A stretch of 7,512 bases of DNA from JAGQTE01 sp964648005. Lineage in GTDB: Bacteria > Actinomycetota > Acidimicrobiia > Acidimicrobiales > Acidimicrobilacustridaceae. This document shows, piece after piece, positions 1 to 5,854 of the stretch; position 1 is the stretch's first letter; the number at the start of each line of letters is the position of its first letter. Both the position numbers and the translations under genes were made by a program. Location: assembly GCA_964648005.1 (NCBI GenBank), contig CAZYKR010000220.1:1-7512 (forward strand), in the 5' to 3' direction. A model generated the notes under the pieces. It had not been told where the DNA came from, made no database searches, and saw only the letters and a program-made list of their open reading frames with translations.

Positions 1-861
1 CCCTGGCTCGGCGACCAGGAGAGTTATCGTCGCCAGTCGCCGATCACCTACGCCAAGCCGGCATACCCCTACGGCATCCCCGAGCAGATGATCTCGCCGT
101 CGCATCCGGACCGGCCCGACGCGCCGAACCTCAACATGATGATCACCGTCGGGGAGAACACGGCGCGCGAGGTCGGCATCAGCCGCGAGCGGTCCGACGA
201 GTGGGCCTACCACTCGCACCGCAAGGCGATCGACGCCATCGACGCCGGGCGCTTCGCCGACGAGATCGTCCCGGTCGAGGTGCCGTCGTTCGGCGGCGAT
301 CCGACCGTGGTCGCCGTCGACGAGCACCCGCGCCGCACGACGACGCTCGAGAAGCTGGCCTCGCTGCGGGTCCTCTCGGGCGTCGACGGGGGCACGGTCA
401 CCGCGGGGAACTCGTCGCCGATCAACGACGGCGCCGCGGCGCTGGTGCTGATGGCCGAGGAGGTGGCGGCGGCACACGGCCTCGAGCCGCTGGCGTACGT
501 GCGCTCGTGGGCGGCGGCGGGCGTCGACCCGGCGCGGACCGGCCTGGCGCCGACGATCGCCATCCCGCGAGCGCTCGAGCGCGCCGGGCTGACGCTGGAC
601 GACGTGGACCTGCACGAGATCAACGAGGCCTTCGCCGTCATGACCGTCGGCTGCATCGACGTGCTCGGCCTCGACCCCGACACGGTCAACGTCAATGGCG
701 GCGCCGTCGCCCTCGGCCACCCGGTCGGCGCGTCGGGTGCCCGACTCATCGTCACGCTGCTGCACGAGCTGCGCCGCCGCGGCGGCGGCATCGGCGTAGC
801 CTCGCTGTGTGCCGGCGGCGGCATGGGCGGCGCCGCCGTCCTCGAGGTGCCGGCCGCCTGA
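1..861 (+). CDS. Thiolase (acetyl-CoA acyltransferase family), 3' part
   Basis: The frame is open from the first base, so the gene starts outside the window; 286 residues are visible. Against a usual thiolase length of about 390, roughly the first 100 residues, including the nucleophilic Cys, are missing. Thiolases join two acyl-CoAs or cleave a 3-ketoacyl-CoA in the cytoplasm. The C-terminal active-site blocks are all visible: HEINEAFA with His at visible residue 205, GHPVGASGAR with the catalytic His at 240, and CAGGGMG with the second catalytic Cys at 270. The NSSPINDGAAA block upstream is also typical. These motifs fit the classical FadA/AtoB-like group better than the SCP2-type group, but biosynthetic and degradative members cannot be separated here. 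The stop lies 16 nt before the sulfotransferase start, so the two genes are probably cotranscribed. No defect is visible in this part. Confidence 0.95.
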   Translation, partial: PWLGDQESYRRQSPITYAKPAYPYGIPEQMISPSHPDRPDAPNLNMMITVGENTAREVGISRERSDEWAYHSHRKAIDAIDAGRFADEIVPVEVPSFGGDPTVVAVDEHPRRTTTLEKLASLRVLSGVDGGTVTAGNSSPINDGAAALVLMAEEVAAAHGLEPLAYVRSWAAAGVDPARTGLAPTIAIPRALERAGLTLDDVDLHEINEAFAVMTVGCIDVLGLDPDTVNVNGGAVALGHPVGASGARLIVTLLHELRRRGGGIGVASLCAGGGMGGAAVLEVPAA

Positions 862-877
862 GCCACACTGTCCGGCG

Positions 878-2131
878 ATGGAGTACGTCCGCATCGATGA
901 CCTGCGCGCGCCGCGGCGCGACGCGTCCGAGCAGGCCATCTACGACATGGCTGTCGGCATGCGCGTCGGCCTCGACGCCGACGCGCTCATCGCCCGGGCG
1001 CGCGCCGACACCGGCCTGGTCGACCTGGGCGACGCCGGGGTCGAGGAGCGCCTGCGCCTCCAGGTGGCGGCGGTCGAGGCCGACGTCGGGCTGTCGGGGC
1101 TCGGGCGTCACCTCGTGCGGGACCGGTGGCTGGAGCTGTTGCGGGCCCGGCTGCGCTTCGAGGACTTCGTGCGGCGCTACCCGGAGGCGCTCGACGTCGA
1201 GCTCGAGCCTCCGGTGATCGTCGTCGGCCTGCCCCGCTCGGGTACGACCCACCTCGTGAACCTCCTCGCCGCCGACGCCCGGTTCCGGTCGATGCCGTGG
1301 TGGGAGATCCGTGAGCCGATCCCGGTGCTCGGCGACGGCCCCGGCCCCGACGGCGTCGACCCCCGCTACGCCCGATGCGCCGCCGAGTGGGAGCTGACCA
1401 AGACGATGTCGCCGATGACGGCGCTGATGCACGACCGTCCGCCGTACGGCATCGAGGAGGACTGCGAGCTCGTCGACCTCGACGTGTGCAGCTACACGCT
1501 GGAGTGGCTGGCCCGGGTGCCGCAGTGGCGCGACGCCTACCTGGCCCTCGACCAGCGCCCGCACTACGCCTTCTTGCACCGCGAGCTGCAGGTGCTGTCG
1601 TACCTGCGTGGACCGGCCCGGTGGGTGCTCAAGACGCCCCAGCACCTCGAGCAGATCCCGGCACTGCTCGATGTCTTCCCCGACGCCACGATCGCCTGCA
1701 CCCTGCGCGATCCGGTGGCGGTGCTGCAGTCGGCGATCACGATGCTCGCCTACGGCGACCGGCTGCGACGGTTCGAGGTGGGCGCCGACGAGCTCGCCGC
1801 CTACTGGATCGACCGCATCGAGCGGCTGCTGCGCGCTGCGGTGCGCGACGTCGGGCTGATCCCGCCCGAGCGGCGCGTCGACGTCGAGTTCGGTGCCTTC
1901 ATGGCCGACGACCTGGCGATGGCGACGAAGATCCTCGACGTGGCCGGCATCGGCGTCACGCCCGAGGCGCGTGCCCAGCTCGAGGCCTACGTGGCCGGCA
2001 ACCCCCGCGGCAAGGACGGCCAAGTGGTGTACGACCTGCGCGCCGACTTCGGGCTCGACCCCGACGACCTGTACGACCGGTTCGGCTTCTACTTCGAGGC
2101 CTTCCCCCAGATCCGGCGCGAGGTGCAGTGA
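878..2131 (+). CDS. Sulfotransferase family protein (Sulfotransfer_3 type)
   Basis: A 417-residue cytosolic protein predicted to transfer sulfate from PAPS to a hydroxyl or amine acceptor. The 5'-phosphosulfate-binding loop GLPRSGTT is at residues 117-124, directly after a hydrophobic beta strand (PPVIVVG). It is followed by a WWE motif of the kind found shortly after the loop in this family. A strand-helix unit with KTPQHL (252-257) precedes the expected 3'-phosphate-binding segment, with Arg277 (LRDP) and Ser285. About 110 N-terminal residues before the loop are usual in bacterial members. The ATG at 878 was chosen because MEYVRIDDLR is a plausible N-terminus; a GTG at 809 in the same frame would overlap the thiolase and add low-complexity residues. 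No clear Shine-Dalgarno is seen, consistent with coupling to the thiolase. The stop overlaps the next ATG by one base. The acceptor is unknown; a lipid or sterol is only an inference from the neighbours. Confidence 0.9.
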   Translation: MEYVRIDDLRAPRRDASEQAIYDMAVGMRVGLDADALIARARADTGLVDLGDAGVEERLRLQVAAVEADVGLSGLGRHLVRDRWLELLRARLRFEDFVRRYPEALDVELEPPVIVVGLPRSGTTHLVNLLAADARFRSMPWWEIREPIPVLGDGPGPDGVDPRYARCAAEWELTKTMSPMTALMHDRPPYGIEEDCELVDLDVCSYTLEWLARVPQWRDAYLALDQRPHYAFLHRELQVLSYLRGPARWVLKTPQHLEQIPALLDVFPDATIACTLRDPVAVLQSAITMLAYGDRLRRFEVGADELAAYWIDRIERLLRAAVRDVGLIPPERRVDVEFGAFMADDLAMATKILDVAGIGVTPEARAQLEAYVAGNPRGKDGQVVYDLRADFGLDPDDLYDRFGFYFEAFPQIRREVQ

Positions 2132-3372
2132 TGGGCGGCATCCACCGCAGCCGGCCCGGGGCCGACGCCATCGCCCCGTGCCGTGGCGAGCCGGCGGTCG
2201 ACCTCGGCGACGGCATCTGGATGTCGTCGGGTCTGTCGAACAGCTACCTGCTCGCCACCGACGCCGGGCGAGTGATCGCCAACACCGGGATGGGGTTCGA
2301 GGCGCCGCTGCACCAGCGGGCCTACGCCGGCATCGCCGAAGGTCCGGTGGCGGCGATCGTGCTCACCCAGGGCCACTACGACCACGTCGGCGGGGTCGAC
2401 GTGCTGCGCGACGAGGGCACCGAGGTGATCGCCCAGGCGAACTCCGCCGTGTGGCGCGACGACAACGAGCGTCTCGAGGCGTTCCGGTCGCGCAACGCCG
2501 CCTTCGCCTGGATCGACGCCATCCTCGCGGCCGTCACCTACGCCGAGTCGCTCGGCGTCGGGGCCGTCGCCCAGGCCCGCCCGGAACCGACGACGACCTT
2601 CGACGATCGGCTCTCGCTGACGATCGGTGGTCGACGCTTCGAGCTGCTGGCGGTGCCCGGTGGTGAGACGACCGACGCCCTGGTCGTGTGGCTGCCCGAC
2701 TGTCGCACGGTGCTCACCGGTAACCTGACCGGCCCGCTGTTCGGGCACGTGCCGAACCTGGTCACCATGCGCGGCGACCGCTACCGCGACGCGCTGGCCT
2801 ACGTGGCCTCGCTCGAGCGGGTGCGCGACCTCGGTGCCGAGCGGTTGATCACCGGGCACTTCGACCCGATCGTCGGGGCCGATCGCATCGCCACGGAGCT
2901 CGACGCCATGCGCGAGGCCATGGTGTGGGTGCACGACCGCACCGTCGACGGGATGAACGCCGGCACCGACGTGCACACGCTCATGCGCGAGGTGGTCGTC
3001 CCGAGCCACCTCGACGTCGGCGAGGGGTACGGCAAGACGTCGTGGAACGTGCGGGCGATCTGGGAGACCTACGCCGGCTGGTTCCACCACCGGTCGACGA
3101 GTGAGCTCTACGCCGTGGCGCCGAGCGCCGTGAGCGCCGACATCGTCGCCGCCGCCGGCGCCGATGCGCTGGTGGTGGCGGCGCGGGCGCACCTCGATGC
3201 CGGCCGTCCCATCGAGGCGCTGCACCTGACCGACGTCGTGCTCGCCGCCGTGCCCGACGACCGCGCCGCCCGAACGGTTGCCGTCGAGGCGTGCACCGTG
3301 CTGCTCGACGGCTCCGAGAACTTCTGGGAGTCGGCGTGGCTGCGGCGCGCCATCACCCGCCTGACCAGCTGA
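2131..3372 (+). CDS. Alkylsulfatase-like metallo-beta-lactamase-fold hydrolase with altered zinc site
   Basis: A 413-residue protein with an N-terminal MBL fold (about 20-250) and a C-terminal helical part. The C-terminal part recalls the linear alkylsulfatase (SdsA1/BDS1) layout: AIWETYAGWFHH near 309-320 matches their GWFDGNP-type signature, and a helical segment from 351 (HLDAGRPIEAL, then DRAARTVAVEA) matches their dimerisation domain. Characterised relatives hydrolyse alkyl sulfate esters. The metal motif is TQGHYDH (79-85) rather than THxHxDH, so the first His is Gln80. Glu179 (PGGET), Asp84, His85, His82 and His243 (TGHFDP) are kept. The position matching the bridging acid (AEN in SdsA-type proteins) is Gly197 in TGN. 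These matches are from memory, not a computed alignment. No signal peptide is visible, unlike secreted SdsA1. The ATG at 2131 overlaps the sulfotransferase stop (TGATG) and has GAGG at 2120-2123. Activity could be mononuclear, changed (lactonase or other ester hydrolase) or lost. Confidence 0.88.
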   Translation: MGGIHRSRPGADAIAPCRGEPAVDLGDGIWMSSGLSNSYLLATDAGRVIANTGMGFEAPLHQRAYAGIAEGPVAAIVLTQGHYDHVGGVDVLRDEGTEVIAQANSAVWRDDNERLEAFRSRNAAFAWIDAILAAVTYAESLGVGAVAQARPEPTTTFDDRLSLTIGGRRFELLAVPGGETTDALVVWLPDCRTVLTGNLTGPLFGHVPNLVTMRGDRYRDALAYVASLERVRDLGAERLITGHFDPIVGADRIATELDAMREAMVWVHDRTVDGMNAGTDVHTLMREVVVPSHLDVGEGYGKTSWNVRAIWETYAGWFHHRSTSELYAVAPSAVSADIVAAAGADALVVAARAHLDAGRPIEALHLTDVVLAAVPDDRAARTVAVEACTVLLDGSENFWESAWLRRAITRLTS

Positions 3373-3394
3373 CCTGCCAGACCTTTGACCCACC

Positions 3395-3399
3395 GGGAG
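3395..3399 (+). promoter_or_regulatory. Ribosome binding site deciding the start of the deoxyribosyltransferase-like gene
   Basis: GGGAG lies 6 nt before the ATG at 3406. The only upstream alternative in frame is a TTG at 3385 with no purine-rich sequence before it, so this site favours the ATG. Confidence 0.65.
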
Positions 3400-3405
3400 C
3401 CACCG

Positions 3406-3912
3406 ATGCCGACGATCCTGCGGGCGCCCGAGCGCCTCAGCGCCGCCCAGCGCAAGACCACCACGACCCTGTACCTCGCCGGACCGATCGACGGCGGCGG
3501 GTCCGGCGGCGGCTCGTGGCGAGACGAGGTCGTCGAGGCCCTTGCCGATCTCGACATCACGATCATCGACCAGCGCAACGATCGGTGGGCCGGCCTCGAG
3601 GCCGGCGCACCCGGCCGCCGCGGCGCCTACGACTGGCAGTGCGCCTCGGCGTACGACGCCGACGTGGTGGTGGTGTGGGTGCCCGACGGGAGCCACGCTC
3701 CGACGGCCCTGATGATCCTCGGCTACCTGGGAGCCAAGCGCGGCAACGCCAAGCGGGGGAGCTCGGTCGTCGTCGGCGGCGACGGGTGCGACGGACTGGT
3801 GCGCCTCTTCGCTCAGAACCACCGGCTCTTCTCGGTCGACGGCGACCTCGCCGAAGTGATCCGCATCGCCCGGCTGCAACTCGACGCCGCGGCCGGGACG
3901 AAGACCGGCTGA
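3406..3912 (+). CDS. Nucleoside 2-deoxyribosyltransferase-like protein
   Basis: A 168-residue, probably cytosolic protein with the layout of the Nuc_deoxyri_tr2-like group of the Rossmann-type N-glycoside transferase/hydrolase superfamily. It shows an N-terminal strand and loop LYLAGPI (22-28), then WRDE (38-41), a middle block YDWQCASAYDADVVVVWVP (75-93) matching the W-x-L-x-x-A-D-hydrophobic-W-x-P pattern, and a following PTALMILGYLGA block. Family members exchange or hydrolyse the base of (deoxy)nucleosides. Two oddities: a glycine-rich insertion (GGGSGGGS, about 30-37) between GPI and WR, and Tyr107 in the YLG segment where relatives carry the catalytic Glu (E-[LF]-G). It may therefore be catalytically altered or a nucleotide-binding relative. 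It lies 33 nt after the hydrolase stop, probably in the same transcript, and ends one base from the stop of the convergent nucleotidyltransferase. The fold assignment is moderate; the function is not established. Confidence 0.65.
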   Translation: MPTILRAPERLSAAQRKTTTTLYLAGPIDGGGSGGGSWRDEVVEALADLDITIIDQRNDRWAGLEAGAPGRRGAYDWQCASAYDADVVVVWVPDGSHAPTALMILGYLGAKRGNAKRGSSVVVGGDGCDGLVRLFAQNHRLFSVDGDLAEVIRIARLQLDAAAGTKTG

Positions 3913-3913
3913 A

Positions 3914-4462
3914 CTACACCGTCGGCGGTCGCAGGAGCGTCCGCAGACGATCGACGCGATGGTCGGTCGGGCCGAGGAGCTCGACGAGCCAGCCCAACGC
4001 CTCGTGCGCGTCGGGCGTGTCGAGCGCGAGCATGGCCTCGATGTCGGCCCAGTCCTTCGTGCGGTCGAAGAAGGCCTTGAACACGACCAGCTCGGTGGCG
4101 CCGAGGATGGGGATGGTGGTGCCGGCGAAGGGCACGCGCCGGATGCCGGCGGCGGCATGGTCATGGAACGCGCCGGTCGAGAAGAACAGGTCGACCGGCG
4201 TGTCGTCCCAGAACAGCCGCACCTGACCGTCCCGGGCGACGGCTCGCTCGTCCTTCGGGGTCGAGGCGACCTCGGGCGGGAGCGCGGCGAACGTCGCCGA
4301 CGCGTCGTTCGGACTGCAGAAGAGGTTGACGTCGATGTCGCGCGTGCCGCGCGGCTCGGCGGTGTGGAAGGCCAGCGCCAGCGCACCGCCGAACGCGTGC
4401 GGGACGTGCTCGGCGTCGAGCGCCGCGTCGATGGCGATGATCTTGTCGGCGAGCTCGGTCAC
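3914..4462 (-). CDS. AbiEii/MenT-like nucleotidyltransferase, probable toxin
   Basis: A 182-residue protein of the minimal nucleotidyltransferase superfamily. The core is visible in order: GG motif FGGALAL (24-30), TRDIDV (40-45) with metal-binding Asp42 and Asp44, and a third acidic strand PVDLFF (89-94) with Asp91. The segment LVVFKAFFDRTKDWADIEAM (125-144) is typical of AbiEii-type proteins (Lys, then R-x-K-D-x-x-D). All expected catalytic acids are present, so it appears active. Characterised relatives such as MenT toxins of mycobacteria add nucleotides to tRNA ends and stop translation; the target here is unknown. The GTG start overlaps the stop of the upstream XRE gene in GTGA (4459-4462), and no Shine-Dalgarno is seen, so translation is probably coupled. 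The antitoxin-first order is usual for toxin-antitoxin operons. A housekeeping nucleotidyltransferase role is possible but less likely given the partner. Confidence 0.82.
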   Translation of the reverse strand: MTELADKIIAIDAALDAEHVPHAFGGALALAFHTAEPRGTRDIDVNLFCSPNDASATFAALPPEVASTPKDERAVARDGQVRLFWDDTPVDLFFSTGAFHDHAAAGIRRVPFAGTTIPILGATELVVFKAFFDRTKDWADIEAMLALDTPDAHEALGWLVELLGPTDHRVDRLRTLLRPPTV

Positions 4463-4773
4463 GACGGGAACCGCGGATAGGGCAACGTCCGTGCGGCCGG
4501 TCGGGTCGGCAGGTGCGCCGCCAGCCGCAGGACCTCGAGGAGGCGCCGGCCCTGGATCTCGTCGGAGGGGCGACCGGACGCCACGAGGCGCACGTCACCG
4601 CCGGCGGCCCGGATGATGCGCAGCAGCGTGGCCGTCGTGGGATCCCGCCGGCCCGACTCGTACTCGACCAGCGCTGCGGGCGATGTGCCGGCGCGGCGCG
4701 CCAGCTCGCGCTTCGACAGCCCGGCGGCCTCTCGTGCGGTGCGGATCATGGCGCTGGCGTCCATGGCGGGCAT
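4459..4773 (-). CDS. XRE-family helix-turn-helix protein, probable antitoxin and autorepressor
   Basis: A 104-residue protein with an XRE/Cro-type helix-turn-helix at about 9-60: IRTAREAAGLSKRELARRAG, then a recognition-helix region around SPAALVEYESGRRDPT, then LLRIIRAAG. A C-terminal extension (about 74-104) is helical and then Pro/Arg-rich, ending LPYPRFPS, and could contact the partner. Its stop overlaps the GTG start of the nucleotidyltransferase by 4 nt. The pair differs from classical AbiEi/AbiEii, where the antitoxin is a longer winged-helix protein; here it is a short single-domain XRE protein. ATG 4773 is the longest start, but Met4 (4764) and Met9 (4749) are credible. GATAAC just before ATG 4773 would, if used as a -10 box, place transcription near Met4 and suggest a nearly leaderless message. 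The gene starts 14 nt after the oxidoreductase stop, with a palindrome in the gap. Confidence 0.87.
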   Translation of the reverse strand: MPAMDASAMIRTAREAAGLSKRELARRAGTSPAALVEYESGRRDPTTATLLRIIRAAGGDVRLVASGRPSDEIQGRRLLEVLRLAAHLPTRPAARTLPYPRFPS

Positions 4774-4791
4774 GTTATCGGATCCGGTTAC
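4774..4791 (-). promoter_or_regulatory. Candidate operator palindrome at the XRE gene start
   Basis: The 18-bp sequence GTTATCGGATCCGGTTAC (+ strand) pairs with itself at 7 of 9 positions around a perfect CGGATCCG core. It abuts the XRE start codon and overlaps the stop codon of the upstream oxidoreductase gene. XRE antitoxins commonly bind palindromes at their own promoter, so autorepression is a reasonable inference. The site has not been compared with other copies. Confidence 0.45.
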
Positions 4792-5786
4792 GCCTCGTAG
4801 GCGTCGGCGAGCAGGTGCAGGGTGCGCAGGCGACCGTCGATCATGACGTGGTTGAGCACGACGATCACCTCGTCAGCGTCGGCGAAGCGGCCGAAGTCGT
4901 CGATCTGGCGTCGCACGGTGGCGGGCGTGCCGACGGCGGTGTGGCGCATCATGTCGGTGACCTGGCGACCCTGGGGCGAGTGGACCAGGGCGTCGAGCTC
5001 GTCCTCGCTGAGGCGTCCTCCGCCGAGGGCCCGCCCGAGGAAGGTGGCGACCCGTCGGCGCTTGACCTGCTCGTGCACGGCGGTCGCCTCGTCGCCGGTG
5101 TCGGCGACGACGACGTTGACCGCCGCCAGCACGTGCGGCTCCGCCAGCTGATCCGACGGGCGGAACTGGCGGCGATACAGCGCCACCGCCCGCTCGAGCT
5201 CGGCGGGGGCGAAGTGCGAGGCGAACCCGTACGGCAGGCCCAGGTGCGCCGCCAGCTCGGCGCCGAACAGCGACGAGCCCAAGATGGTGATCGGCACGGT
5301 CGTGCCGGCGCCGGGGATGGCGCGTACGCCCTCGACCAGGCTGGCGTCTGCCAGGTAGGCCTGCAGCTCGAGCACGTCGTGGGGGAAGGTGGCGGCGGCG
5401 TCGAGGTCGCGCCGCAGCGCCCGCACGGTGCGCGGGTCGGTGCCGGGCGCCCGGCCGACACCCAGCTCGATCCGGCCCGGGTGCAGCGCAGCCAACGTGC
5501 CGAACTGCTCGGCGATGACGAGCGGTGCGTGGTTCGGCAGCATGATCCCGCCCGACCCGAGCAGGATGCGCTCGGTGTGCGCCGCCACGTGAGCGATCAG
5601 CACCGCCGTCGCCGACGAGGCGATCGACGACATGTTGTGGTGCTCGGCGTACCAGATGCGCCGGTACCCGCGCGCCTCGGCGGCCTGCGCCAACTCGACG
5701 GTGGCCGCCAGCGCGTCGGCCACGGTGTCGTCGCGCCCGACGACGGCGAGGTCCAGGATCGACAGCGGGACGTCGGTGGAGACCAT
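4788..5786 (-). CDS. LLM-class flavin-dependent oxidoreductase (luciferase family, MsnO8/YhbW-like)
   Basis: A 332-residue cytosolic TIM-barrel protein of the bacterial luciferase superfamily, closest by eye to the 'luciferase family oxidoreductase, group 1' (TIGR03558) members such as MsnO8 and E. coli YhbW. Visible hallmarks are LSILDLAVVG (8-17), YRRIWYAEHHNMSSIASSAT (41-60), RILLGSGGIMLPNHAPLVIAEQFGTL (73-98) and HPGRIELGVGRAPGTD (102-117). These form the first barrel strands and flavin-binding surface. Members are FMN-dependent, sometimes F420-dependent, monooxygenases or oxidoreductases; the substrate cannot be inferred. The length is normal for the family and no frameshift is seen. The ATG at 5786 was chosen because it begins the conserved domain within seven residues and lies just after the intergenic hairpin; only a weak TAGG precedes it. 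It may be cotranscribed with the downstream toxin-antitoxin pair. Confidence 0.94.
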   Translation of the reverse strand: MVSTDVPLSILDLAVVGRDDTVADALAATVELAQAAEARGYRRIWYAEHHNMSSIASSATAVLIAHVAAHTERILLGSGGIMLPNHAPLVIAEQFGTLAALHPGRIELGVGRAPGTDPRTVRALRRDLDAAATFPHDVLELQAYLADASLVEGVRAIPGAGTTVPITILGSSLFGAELAAHLGLPYGFASHFAPAELERAVALYRRQFRPSDQLAEPHVLAAVNVVVADTGDEATAVHEQVKRRRVATFLGRALGGGRLSEDELDALVHSPQGRQVTDMMRHTAVGTPATVRRQIDDFGRFADADEVIVVLNHVMIDGRLRTLHLLADAYEA

Positions 5787-5799
5787 GGTCGGAAACCTA

Positions 5800-5849
5800 C
5801 GTTCTTGTGGTGTCTGGCCGCGCATGCGCGGCTGGGCACCACAGGAACG
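5800..5849. repeat. 50-nt inverted repeat / hairpin with perfect 16-bp central palindrome
   Basis: In the 68-nt gap between the secreted-protein gene and the oxidoreductase gene, bases 5800-5822 pair with 5827-5849 around a CATG loop. Of 23 positions, 19 are Watson-Crick and the other four (5805/5844, 5813/5836, 5815/5834, 5816/5833) are G.T. RNA from the + strand would thus pair fully with G.U wobbles, whereas - strand RNA would have four A.C mismatches. The centre GCCGCGCATGCGCGGC (5817-5832) is a perfect palindrome. It could be a terminator for the secreted-protein gene, although no long U-tract follows (only TAGGTTT on the - strand), a 5'-leader structure, or a REP-like repeat. Confidence 0.8.
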
Positions 5850-5854
5850 GGGAG

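Noticed and set aside
752..2023. A 423-codon - strand frame opposite the sulfotransferase
   Set aside because: It has no recognisable domain and biased His/Arg/Val/Gly composition, as expected opposite a GC-rich gene; the + strand gene has clear PAPS-binding motifs.
3385..3408. TTG at 3385 as the start of the deoxyribosyltransferase-like gene
   Set aside because: No ribosome binding site precedes it, whereas the ATG at 3406 has GGGAG six bases upstream.
2089..4386. A long - strand open frame (765 codons) opposite the hydrolase and deoxyribosyltransferase-like genes
   Set aside because: It is low-complexity Arg/Pro/Gly/Asp-rich, runs against well-recognised genes on the other strand and overlaps the toxin gene in another frame. 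It is a by-product of high GC.
5787..5854. Classical rho-independent terminator after the secreted-protein gene
   Set aside because: The hairpin is strong, but the - strand sequence after it is TAGGTTTCC, without a run of U, and the stem is longer than usual. I list it as an inverted repeat and leave its role open.
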